Source: Membranipora membranacea (taxonomy: Eukaryota; Bryozoa; Gymnolaemata; Cheilostomatida; Membraniporidae). From it: a DNA stretch of 64,000 bases. The notes beneath the pieces are model-generated. The model was not told the origin of the DNA. It searched no databases and saw only the letters and a list, made by a program, of their open reading frames with translations. The DNA is taken from the NCBI GenBank assembly GCA_914767715.1, contig OU612068.1:34658001-34722000 (forward strand), written 5' to 3'. Shown here one piece after another: positions 23,701 to 35,500 of this stretch (the first letter of the stretch is position 1; each line of letters opens with the position of its first letter). Position numbers and translations under genes: made by a program.

Positions 23701-26700
23701 CGCTGTGGGCAGGAAGTGAGGTTATATCTACCATTCCAGCTTTAGTCATGAGGTACCAATCAAGTTTGATGACAGCAGATGACAACCCCATGTAAGCCAG
23801 ACATGTTACATCCAGTGTTTTACCTTCACCTCTGCGGATAGTACTGTTAGTATTCTCCAATGAGACTAAAGGGTCAGAACCAACTACAGCGGTCTTGTCT
23901 GTCAAACATAAAATACCAAACAACAAATACAAAAATGCAGGTGTTTGGTTACTCTAAAGTCTTGTCTTGTTGGTGAAATATTAGCGACATGACAATTGGG
24001 GTATCAATACAGACATTATACTAAATCGTATGTTCCCATGGTATGTCTATAAACATAAGTAAATACTGAGTTATGATTTGATCGATGCTATATGCACAAT
24101 GGCATATAAAGGGAAACATCATTCAAATAATAGAAGCTTTTTACAGATAAAAGTTGATTTTTCCACCTCGGAGTTGCAGTCCCTCTAACTCATTGTTTCC
24201 ATTGAAGCCTCTTGAGCACATAGAGTTAACTCTATGCTTGCGCATAACAAGATCAAGTTTGATGCAATTTAACGGTGAAGGAGTTGTCCCCTCTACTGAC
24301 TGGCCACCGCGCGGGGCAACTCCAACACTGGTAATTGGATCAAACTAGATCTAGAGCATTACAAACCTGCACTGCCAAGCTGAAACATCATATGGTAGCA
24401 AGGATGGGCTGAGTAGGAATTCGACCAGTCAGAGATATACAAAGTACAGTTTCGCATAAGCCCTTCTCTTGAGCCTCAACCAGTAGATAAACTAATCTCC
24501 CATAGTTTATAAGAATAAAATACACTTCCCCATTACCTATATCAGCGGGGACCCCTGCTTAAAATGTTGGAAATGCAGCTTAACTTAGAAGACTGAGTGG
24601 CTGGCTATTTTGGCTGTTTAAAGGCTATCAAGAATCAAGAATAGGAGGCCAATGAGAGCTAGCAAACGGTAATATTAACTCCCTCACACTTTACAAGTTT
24701 AGAAAATATATTATCTTTTCTTGATGACATTATATTTGTTAACATTACCTTCTAGGTAGAGTTCGTATCGCATTACAGTTGTTTGTGTCTCACATGAGAA
24801 GTTTTCAAAAATATTCCGAGTTCTACTAAAGGAGAGTGCTGAGAATTCTGTGTACAGTATACAATTCTTTGGTTCATCAGCAAAGTACTGCTCAGAATAA
24901 CTCGGAAACAATTTCAATCCTAAAATATCAAAACAAGGCATCTATGACGTTTATAGGGCCAAAAGATTAACAATTTAAAATGTCAGGAGGCTACACCCAT
25001 ATCCCCAAAGAACTGTTTCCAGTTTTGCAGTTCTTGAATATTTTTGCCTTCAGTGCACTACCGCTGCCCGACAGCAGCTGTGCAGCCTGTAGGAGTATCG
25101 TCAGCAGTACTCCGTTAGATCGTGTGCCATGAGCATGAACAGCCCAATCAGATATATATTTGATTTGTTATGATTTTTTTATTTTCATTTTAGAAATTAA
25201 TTCGATGAGATCAACGATTTCAAATTTAGGATACTAGTTAAGGTCATGCCTCGCCTAGGATACTAATTTGAGAACTGCTGGTCCGATTTCCTTAATTTTT
25301 CATTCTTATTGTAGCCATTCCTTGTTTAGCGATTTCCAAGCCCTCAATTATATTTAATTTAATTTTTTATTATTGTGATGGCGATTTATAAAATTTAAGC
25401 CACCAGTGCCCATGCAAAAGAATAGGAGCTGTCAATAACTAGGGAGCATCTGGCTCAGACTCCTCACAACCATTTATTCGTATCAAACCAGAATTGGCAG
25501 CGCAATGTAGTCCCAATAAAACTAACTTGTGATAATTAATCATAGTAACAAGCCTTGAAATGAATTTTAAGTACTAGAGAAGGAAATTTCTATAATAACA
25601 GACAGGAATTAACAAGCCAGCCTGTGAACTATTGTAAAATACACTAAAATGACTGGATTTTAGAGACTTATATTACTACGCCAAATCTGGTGCAGAAATA
25701 TATCAGGAAAAAAACCATGAATGGTTGGATTTTCCTCTGTATTCATGAGGCATTTTTGTCAATTTGAGTAAAGATGTTGATTCAAAATTTGAGAATATAC
25801 AAAGAGGATATGTTTGTAGATAATTCCAATGCAATTGTTCACTTGACATATATTTTATTTGAAGTTAGCTTGGCAAAATGAATATTGAGTTTATAGCCTG
25901 CCTCTGGAAGACTGCATGATCGGCCTTCTTATCATACCCCTTCCCAAACCCAAAAGTTTCATTTGGTTCAAATTCAATGCCTAGTGCCCTCACCAAGGCT
26001 TTTGATGATGCCCCTATCAGAAAAAATATTTCAGTCTTAGTTCAGTTTTCACATATTTGTACTTCTCGTTTTGTACAGCAAAGGAGCATTTTTTCAAAAT
26101 TTTGACCATTTTAGAAGTATGATAATTCAAAATTGCAAAATGGCACATCGATTTCTATTCATCAATACTGGCCTGCACTGGGTTAGTGAGGGCACTAGGG
26201 TAATTACATTTGTCCACCTTGGCCAACAATTGACACAGCTCACTTTCATTATAGCAAAGTCAACACTAATGACATAGCTATCAGTATGTGAATTTTAATG
26301 CCGTTTTTTTCAAGTCATATCAAACATTGAACATTATTGTTGTTATGGCTGCATGATATAAGGGAAGTCTCACAATAGTGACAATAGGTTTTGACATGTT
26401 GCTGAAATTCAGTGTGGTGCTATGACGTTACGTCATGGCGTAACTTCGTCAAATTTTGGGTTTAAACTTCTTTGATCATGTGGATTGAGAAACCCCAAAA
26501 AATTTTTTGGCGAGGCATGACCTTAACTAGGTTCTAGAAGACTATGCACAAGAGGAAAAAGTTGTTTATTATTATTTTCTTATAAGGCTAAACCTGTCAC
26601 CTTCAGCCTCGACTCAGAAGTTATTGACGAGTACACTTACTTGTGCCATTCTGCCACCAGCGACATGAGACATCATCAGGATGTGGCCTACCATTTAATT

Positions 26701-27532
26701 CTGGGATACATGATAGATTCTTTAATCCCTCTTCTTCTACACTCACTACATGACCATCTCTATACAGGTAATCTACATGCAGGTTAGATTTATGACAAGG
26801 AATTATAAACATTCATATGTCATAATCGCCATAATGGCTGCAATCAAGAAAGGAGTGTCAGATGTATAATGTAAACGAATCTCGCTTACAGCGGTCTGAG
26901 TCATGAAACCGTTTCAAAATAAGATCTGAAAGATATCTGAATATCCGTGAATGATTTGACTTTGGTGGCAGGGTTGAAGGGTTATGTTCTTGGAATTTAC
27001 ATTCAAGTCAATGGAATACTATGGGTTCATTCCTAGGTTTTTCTCTCTTCTGTATGTGTATATGTATCTATAGGGTTTTCCATGAAAGGCATCATTGGAT
27101 TGTGAAGTTCGGCAAAGAATATATCGGTGTTATGTATGGAAACAGGTATCAATTCAGTACTTTTCGTCACAAAAGTTTTCATAAGATAAAACATGGAATG
27201 TTTGACATGTTGCTTTATATATTGATCAAGTCTCAAACCATCCAATTAACCCTCACACCCGTGACCCTACCCAAAATTATTGTTCTACTGTATGGGACTA
27301 AAACTTGGTAGGCCTGGCAAAATTAAATTTGTCTTTACTGCCTCACCCAACACAACAAAATAATGTACTCTTGTCTTTCTAGGTACAGATTAACTTAGTT
27401 ACCATAGTTGCTGGTTGCGACACCATCAATATGGCGCAAACACTGTGATGACAGCAAGTCTTCCACGTCCGCATCGGAAGAAAACTCTCCGGGTTCGATC
27501 AGAAGACAGAAGAAGATCACGCACACGATCAT
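20764..27532 (-). CDS. Ig-TIR receptor, copy 2 (IL-1R/Toll-like)
   Basis: Exons: 27403-27532, 26641-26772, 24749-24919, 23679-23898, 23039-23343, 22708-22852, 21967-22121, 21631-21804, 20764-20960, each the same length as in copy 1 (542 residues). Signal peptide core is VCVIFFCLLI. The Ig exons, membrane span and TIR domain follow in the same order; box 2 reads LPPRDAAIG. The clearest divergence is exon 3: where copy 1 has three cysteines (SFCETGNICENFLCET), copy 2 has one (SFSRTRNIFENFSCET), so disulphide pairing in the first Ig-like segment must differ. Exon 3 also ends one codon later relative to RYELYL. No stop codon or frameshift is seen, so both genes look functional. Introns 2 and 8 carry insertions absent from copy 1. 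Role and location are as for copy 1; ligand unknown. Confidence 0.9.
21086..21539. mobile_element. Non-autonomous hAT-like element with 8-bp target duplication
   Basis: The element spans 21094-21531 (438 bp). Its ends are CAGGAGTGCTCAAACTA and the inverse of CAGGGGTGCTCAAACTA, 16 of 17 matching. GTCTATGG flanks both sides (21086-21093, 21532-21539). Eight-base duplications and CAGGGGTG-type ends are characteristic of hAT elements. No transposase frame is present, so it is a MITE-like passenger. It contains the 20-bp perfect palindrome GTGGGCCAAATTTGGCCCAC near its left end. It sits in intron 8 of receptor copy 2, and the paralogous intron of copy 1 has GTCTATGG once (14211-14218) in matching flanks. 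Confidence 0.92.
21631..22121 (-). other. TIR domain exons 7-8 of copy 2
   Basis: These two exons carry boxes 1 and 2 and the central TIR helices (residues ~368-477). They align to copy 1 without gaps. The plus-strand ORFs overlying this area are antisense shadows. Confidence 0.85.
25234..26530. mobile_element. ~1.3-kb inverted-repeat element in intron 2 of copy 2
   Basis: A perfect 22-bp inverted repeat (CTAGTTAA-GGTCATGCCTCGCC) marks both ends (25234-25255 and 26509-26530). If TTAA (25238-25241, 26523-26526) is the target duplication, the element is 25242-26522 with 14-bp ends, a piggyBac- or Kolobok-like pattern. If the repeat begins at CTAG, no clear duplication is visible. The intron is 1,721 bp here but 344 bp in copy 1, which fits an insertion of this size. 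I see no transposase frame inside. Confidence 0.65.
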
Positions 27533-28300
27533 TTTTTCTCATCTGTCGATTCTTTTAACAGCCTAGGTTAAAGAGATGTAAAGTTGAAAGAAAAATATAA
27601 TGTGCTGAAGTCACTGAATTAGATTCTTCTCATATATGGAATTCAATGGTTGAAGTCTAACGAAGCACATGAATAATCTCGTGAATGGAGCTCTCACAAC
27701 CAGACTGAGAAGACACTATGAGAATGAGTCAAATCATCAATAATGTCGACCTGCAGCGTAACAAGAGACAACAACCGCTAGCAACCTTTCAATACTACTG
27801 TGCCCAGTGTGACATGTACAGAGAGTACCACAGTCCAAAGTAAACTGTGAATTCAGTCTGATTATTGGTACTGATATGTAACATGTCAAATGTAAGTATT
27901 CATTTGTCTATGGCCAAATACTCAGCAGGGGAAGACTCCAAAACACAATCATATGGTTACCATGATTAGCACAGGTCTCCTATAAGTGACTCTCTGACTG
28001 TACTCTGACTGAACTCATGTGACAGGAGATGGCTCTCTCTATCTGAGTACATATTTGTGGGCCTTGAATAGGATAAGGTTTAACTAGGATAGTCCTAAAC
28101 AGAAGAGCTGTGAAACAAAGACATGATCAGGATATTTATAAAGTTTATCGTAGCCATACCTGGGTGCTGAGGCAGCTGTAGTGTATGATGATCAGATGTT
28201 CGCTATCTAGCTGTAATTCGATATAGGCCTGCTTAGGCGAAACTGTGAGGAGCACTATAATGTACTGCAGTTACTCCTTGATCTGATTCAACTCAGTTAT

Positions 28301-28349
28301 GTAGCTACTAAAAGCTAAATAATTTGTGCACTATCAGCGAAGCATGACT
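28301..28349 (-). promoter_or_regulatory. Conserved upstream block of copy 2
   Basis: This is the counterpart of 19685-19732, sharing GTAGCTACTAAAAGC-like and CGAAGCATGACT words in the same order. It probably belongs to the promoter or 5' leader carried along in the duplication. No core promoter element was identified. Confidence 0.45.
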
Positions 28350-28543
28350 ACTGAAGTTTGCTCCGAAGCGTGTCATTAATCAACCCACTGAATAATCCAG
28401 ATACATAATCGACCAGGAAGAGATAGCATCGTGAGTAATATAATGCACAATTACAAATAACTATTTGAAAAACATATTTGATGACACACAACAAGAGTAG
28501 GGGAGTATTTCAACTAAATTTTGATATAGAACTTGATATTTAG

Positions 28544-28632
28544 ATACCTAGATATAATATATCTAGGTATCTAATGGCATTTGAGATGAATTTGCTTAGT
28601 CAGCAGTAAGCAAATTCATCTCAAATGCCAGT
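28544..28632. repeat. Two adjacent long hairpins
   Basis: The first is a 35-bp palindrome with 16-bp perfect arms starting TTAGATACCTAG and a 3-bp centre. It is followed at once by a second palindrome with 24-bp perfect arms (TGGCATTTGAGATG...) around an 8-bp loop. Neither is flanked by an obvious target duplication. The perfect arms imply recent origin. Confidence 0.85.
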
Positions 28633-29559
28633 GGAAGCTTACCAGGACCATTCTACTGGACGACAAACCGAGAAAAGAAGTTATTCATTAGAGAACACTC
28701 GCCTGGGGCTCGCCTGTTCAAACTGGTCTCCAAGACACCTTTGACTGTAGACATATTTTATCCATTTTATCTTCATCAATTTTTTTACTCATAATATAAG
28801 GTGTTTCAAACAACTATGGCAGTTGAGAGACAAGTTCTCAATGTGTAGATTAATGGTTCCCCTTCAATGGTTGGCAATCGCTTGAAAAGAAATAATCCCT
28901 TATTATGCTCACTGCAACATTTTCTACTATATTTTTACATACCCTAAATATTTGTGTCTTCTCGAAGTTTGTCGACCCAATGACACCAATAAAATGCATT
29001 ACAATCATACAAATACTCAACCAGTAGATAGATATTATCTCCAAAATAATAGACAAAAATAGATCTACGCACAAAATATATGACATAAAGAGTTTTGACG
29101 AGAGCAAACAAACACATGATATCATTAGTGCGTGAGCTCAAATCTACCATCACAAGCAAAACACCAGATAAAATGTCTATAAATGGAAATAAAACTGATA
29201 CGTAGTAGTATGATAATATGTCACAATAGGGAATTGAGCAAATGGGATGTGAACCGAATTTCACAATGGGAAATAAATCTCAGCTTCGCAAAAAAGTATG
29301 CTGTTGGCACTATGTATGATGAGGGTCATGCGCAAGAAAGGATTATAAAAATAGTCTTAGGTAAAACAGAAAGAAAAATGTGATTTCAATTTATCACAAA
29401 TTCATTGACGACACCAATAAAATAAATGTTTTGTACATCATGCAATCCGTAGAAATTCATCATCATAACTAACTAAATGTGAGACAAAAATAGCCAGGTG
29501 TATATCTATCTCTGACTGTGGCAGGTTTGCCGGCTTATTGAGTGATGAGCGAGACTTTA

Positions 29560-32500
29560 TCAGCTTGATAGTGACTTTCTATTAGGGAGCTGAGACTGTG
29601 CTCCACCGCTGCTCTGATCGTCGGGTATTCTCTGTAGTATATTCAGTCTGGGAATCCTTCCTCTCACTTTACTAGAGTTACTGTAACCTCCCTGTAGCCC
29701 TGGATCTATTATAGTGTTACCACTATTGTCCACTGTGATAGCCGGGCTCCGATCTAACGACCCTCTAGGTAGGGAGCTGCTTAGTTGGTGCTGTGTGTTT
29801 TTCTTACCCTTGATTTTTTGTCCAGGTAATGTAAATGATGACTTTTGTAAGAATAGCCTGGCGTTACACGTAGAGGGACTGATCTTACTGGATAGAGTGA
29901 GATCCTGTAGATGAGCTGCATAGCCCTCATTTAACACCTAAAATATAACATAGATAATCCCTGAGAGTACTCTGTGAACAAACCTCACACAAGATAGTGA
30001 CTACCATATGCAACACTGACATCCATCAACTTGAGAATTAAATAATATTGAGGGAAAAATAGATTTAATTTTTGCTGTACAATTTTACGATTGAGATTTT
30101 ATGAGTTGTCCCTGAATAAGGCTGGTCATAGGCTAGACATAGGCTAGACATCTCACCAAAGAGTAAGGGGATGTGCAGACCCACCCTCTACCAGATATCC
30201 CACAACAGACATACCCACACATGGGGCAAGTGAGCCGCCAGCAAAATCAAAGTGCGAGGATAAGACCTCTTCTTGGGGAACTGGCAGCATGATAACTGTT
30301 ACCTCTGTGCGGGGTGAGCTTAATCAAGGTTTGATATTTTTGTATTTTCTTGTCTTTGGTCATGAAATTGGTACAAAAACTCTTACCTAGATTTGATTTA
30401 TAGGATATTGAAACACTACCTACCTGGGCTAGACTATGAGCTTTCTTTGGTACTGTAACACTACCTACCTGGGCTAGACTATGAGCTTTCTTTGGTACTT
30501 TACCGACAACAAATATTCTATCAGGTCTTATATTGATAGAATTATATACACCAATGTCTTTGTGTGAACCATAGGCGGCAACAATATCTATCGTCGACTG
30601 TAAAATAACATCATATAATGCGGAGGGTAAAGCAGATGGGACTTGTGCATTGGCAATTCTAGAACTACGTGAGACATACCAGCTAATTATTACAGTTTTA
30701 TTCATGCTTATTTGGCAAAAGGAAAATTTGTGTGACTAAGTAGTACAGAGATGGTTGTATTTTGGAAGCACTCAACCAACATAATAGCTGCAGTAAATCA
30801 CAGCCAATGTTGTATAATGTTACCTCTTTGACTAGAGACTTGAGGTACTGAGCTTTTGTTCTCATGGGGTCAGCTGACACACCATCCATGAAAGCCACCA
30901 TACCATGAGGAAAGTTATGCTGAGCGAGCCAGGAAACTACTTTACGTAGCTGCATATCTGGCCGAGCTGATATATACATGATACAATACCCGAGATCCTG
31001 CCAATATCTAAAACAATTCAAATAGGATGTGGTGAATATGTGATACATCAGCCTTGTTTAGATGAGTAGAAAAATTCAGTTCATCACTGAGATAGTTTCT
31101 GTCACATCGTGATAAACATCCAACAATATTGTAATTCTAAGTAAGTTGACTTCTATAAGGTGAACTCCAGCATTCACTGATTTCACCCTCAGTGAGGCGG
31201 GTTGTATTGAATAGGGGTGATGGGATAATTATTTACCTGACTACATCGACGGCTCCTGGTCTGACTTTAGGATCTTTACCCATGATAGATACACTGGCTG
31301 TGAATGATCCATCGATAGAGAAGAGTACAACGCTAGAGTGGGGAGGTAATACCAGTAAGGAGAGGTCTGTAAAGGTGTGGTCTCCTCTAAAATACAGCAA
31401 CATGTGGAAATAAACATACAAGAAAACAAACACCAGCTTGGTTTATGTTTTGTAGATATCTTGTAAGAACATAAAAGCACTGGATTCATAGAAATCTAAA
31501 AAAACTGAATACTGAATAGTGATCAAACTGACCAGTTCCGGTACCACACTGGATTATATTGGCATATACTCAGATTTATGATATAAACAACCTTCCACTA
31601 ACCTGACGACCATCTTGACAGGATACAGCCCTTGTGGGAGTCTCTGATCAGCTGGTACCTGATAAGTTACCTTCCCGTACTTATCAGTGAGGGCGTGACC
31701 CATATAGTCCCACTGTTTAGTAGACTGATCTTTGACGATGTGGATATCGACTTTCTCGTTAGACAGCGTGACGAGGTCGAGCGGCCCGTACATGAAGCGA
31801 GCTGATAGTCTCTGAGGCTTATCCTCCAGTACCAGCACATCATTACCTCTGTGATTTGGGGTTATATTCTACAAGGTGCACAAGGACATATGCACTCAGT
31901 CTATCTATATAATACTAAGGAAAGGACTAACTTAACAGAGGCAACTGGTGAATTGGTGGCAGACGGTGGTTGTCAACACTTGCTTATTGAGGTTCCTGAA
32001 CTAAACAATCACGTTATCAATTGATTGGCTTTTCATAATAACCTTAGTTTTGAGTGCAGTCCTTCTACTTATCCACTTTTCTCTGGGTTGATTTGGTTGG
32101 AAGAGCTGACTATCAATGGACGGCTGTAAGTCTACTGAACTGCTGTCTACGACAACTACCTACAAATATGAGAGGGTGAATGTATGTATGTTGTGTTACC
32201 ATTAAATCGCATCAGTCATTGTAACAGCGGATTTAAGTTTGTTACCCTTTATAGTAGTATAGTAGTAGTGTAGTAGTAGTATAGTAGTAGTATAGTAGTA
32301 GTATAGTAGTAGTATAGTAGTAGTATAGTAGTAGTATAGTAGTAGTATAGTAGTAGTATAGTAGTAGTATAGTAGTAGTATAGTAGTAGTATAGTAGTAG
32401 TATAGTAGTAGTATAGTAGTAGTATAGTAGTAGTGTAGTATGTATAGTATATTTCCATGCCACCATTCACCAGCATAAGTAGTAGTGGCGGCGAATAAAA

Positions 32501-35500
32501 TGTAGGAGTATCTCAGGATATCAATATAATATGGGCATACCTGTCTGAGTATGAAGGAGACGACATCTAGAGACTCCCAGAAGCTGGTGTGGAACAGATG
32601 AGGTAAAGCGTTAGTGGGGAAGTGCTGTAAAGCCTCCGGACAGTACATAGCATAGTCTAATCTCTTATTACCCCACCACTTACGAGCAACTAACAAATAT
32701 ACAATACAAGAGCTCTGCAGTTATAATTACGTACTACTACTACTATATAATCGTCTGCTTAAAACTGATAAATATAACAACACAGGCACCAAATCAATCT
32801 CAGGTATATCATTCCATTCCAGACAACGAAATGTATGACAAAAATGAAAAAGAAATTTAAAATCATTCTTAGATTCATGAGGTTTGATAACTGAGAGATG
32901 GTTAATCAGTGATTCATGGCTGATCCGTGTAAAATAAAACAAAACAAAATATCCATGGCATACATGAAAAGCCCCAATCAATCCGAAACCTTGCCCATAT
33001 GCCACTATAACGTTCATAAGCATGGCGGGTGCTTGGTGAAACTGTCAACCATTCTAAGCTCATATACACATAATATGAATCATCTTGAGATACTGAGCCG
33101 AATATGATTGGAGAGATCATTGTTTAGTAGAGTCTGGCTGACTAAGGAGCTGAGGCGTAGATTTTGAGCAGTATTATATTTACTACAAATGGAAGTGGGG
33201 GTTCAGATTTAAGATCATGTTACTATTGATGAGTAGTGTGGTGTGGTTTCAGAACATGCATTGATTGAAGCCAAACTGCTCGCGTACGCTGCACTGTATA
33301 AATGATGAGTTTAATATCATCCATTTCAACACATGCTTCTTATCTGAGCCAAAACACCTTTGATTGATGAAAATAACACAGTAAATTTGGCTTTTGCAAC
33401 CAAAGACCAGCCTGCAAGTGTACGAGGTAATCGCTATAAGCCCCGTCAATATCCATGGCAGAAAACCGCCTACCAAAGGAGACCTCCCAAATCCTTTAGC
33501 GGGTAAATGTTAAGCAGCAGCGGAGTTTGAGGGGGGTTTGAGGGGTTGGTATTATATACTGAGGGTGACATCATCATTTACCTATCTCAATATCTGACAC
33601 CATTGGTACAATAAGATCTACAAACAAATCAGCTATCAACTAAATAATGTGACTCCTCGGCACCATATCAAATCATGATAATATAACATACACATAATAC
33701 ATGATAGCTATAGTCCAGTACTCCAGCATGCAAGTCAATGTTTGTAAAAAAAATCTATACCAGCCATATTTATGATTGTTTTATTCCATTGTATTACACC
33801 TTTTCCAATTGTGTGACTTGGAAAGCTTAAATTTCAAAGGCTCTCACAATATATTGTGCACATACAAACCCAACATTACCATGAGAGAACGATATATAAT
33901 TTCCTGTCGCCTTCGAAGAGGTGTAACTACCCTGGCTGATAAATGCATCCTAATTTGTGCTCGAAAATCTAGCGAGGTTTCACTTCATCTATAATGTTAC
34001 AGATTAACAACACAACTATTCTCAATGTACATGTATTATCGTTATATCTATGACAAGTGAACTTGTTATTTGATTAATGCTAACGAGCCACACTGGGATC
34101 CTAATAGTGGCAATATGGGTGAAAGATTAGGGTGTAGTCTCAAAACTGAAATAAATTCAGAGACAAGTGCTCTTGTTCCCGAAGAGCCGTTAAGTGGGTA
34201 AAATAGACTGGTTTCACTATCATTCAAACACTCTCAAAATTACCTGCTAGAAGTCTACTGCCCGCTATGCTCACTGAAAAGTTTCAAACACATACCATGT
34301 GACAGTTAAACATATATGCTATTTAACTTCATTCTTCTTTCACTTGCAAGCGGCATGCGACAATATTCAGAGATATTTCTATGACAAGAGAAGGTTTTCA
34401 GGCGATCTGGTTATGACCTAGGACAAGTAACATAGCATGCTCAGAACATTATCAAAACTAACATCTCACACATGTAACCTTTAACTAACATCTCACACAT
34501 GTAACCTTTGCCGTGCCATCGTAAGGGTACAATTAGACTCTTGACAAGCTAAATGTGGGCACACAGCTAGCTCCTGTTACTGGCAGATTCTTTGAGTATT
34601 GGGCTTTGAGCCTTTGATATACAAATAATGGGGACAATATTAGTGTAAGTTTACCTGATGCAATGCTGTCTAGGTTAGCGTCGACAGAAGCATTTGAGAG
34701 GTAGCTGGCATTACTACCCTGTCTGACGAGAGAGGCAGTAGCCCGGGGACTGTTTGGGCTCTCGGAGAACATGCCATATCTCTGTAGGCAGTCAACTATA
34801 ATATTTAATAATAGTAATTATATCTCTGTAGTTTGCAGATAGTTTCCAATTTCATCAATAGGAAGTTTTTCCAATGCAAAGGTCTAAAATTGATCAAACA
34901 TTGGGAGAGAAAGCCTCGACTACAAACACTCTGCTCATTACTGACAGATATTGTCCCTTACTTGAGTTTGAGACAACCTGAGACGGGCCAATATTGATTA
35001 GAAGATGTACTACTCACAAAGAGAGATAGATTGTCCATCGCCTAGAGGGAACTTCTGATATCGAGGTACTTTGACAGTCTCTATCTGACTAAAGCAGCTT
35101 TCCAGTAAAGACTCCAGTCTGCCAGCACAAGGATCAGTAGAGTGAAAAAGATTATAGACCTGATAGCAGTTTGGACGCGCTTGAGAGTCTGTTAAATCAG
35201 TGAGAAAAACAGGAAAAATTAGACTTCAACACCATCGGTAGTTATCGGTATATGTACAATGGAAACACAACTCCGATAACTAAATCAGCCACCCCAAGTA
35301 CTATCTTACCAGCAGAAAAATGGAAACAATAATAATTGGTTCTCAAACATCTCATCATTATCTCAACTGTTCTAACATCAAGTTTTCGTAGTCTATTGAT
35401 TGAAGTGCTTTTTCTAATACATGGGCTGCCAAGAAGCGTGTATCTAAAGATCTAGCCAGAGTAGCCACAGTAGCTTGACACACCCACACACATGAATCGC

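Larger units (their letters stand above)
27533..29559. other. Region between Ig-TIR copy 2 and PITPNM
   Basis: This holds the 5' flank of receptor copy 2, including the block at 28301-28349, and the 3' flank of PITPNM. Two large snap-back hairpins lie at 28544-28632. Overlapping minus-strand ORFs at 28850-29264 occupy two frames of the same sequence and show no family motif. Confidence 0.55.

Noticed and set aside
26399-26420. ATGACGTTACGTCAT, resembling a CREB/ATF site
   Set aside because: Lies inside the 1.3-kb intronic insertion; a single short match is expected by chance.
28850-29264. Two overlapping minus-strand ORFs with hydrophobic runs
   Set aside because: Different frames of one AT-rich stretch, no splice partners, no family motif. 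Hydrophobicity reflects T-rich codons.
32202-32696. Tyr/Thr/Leu-repeat ORFs on the minus strand
   Set aside because: Caused by an 11-bp intronic tandem repeat. The true coding part is exon 18 of PITPNM at 32541-32689.
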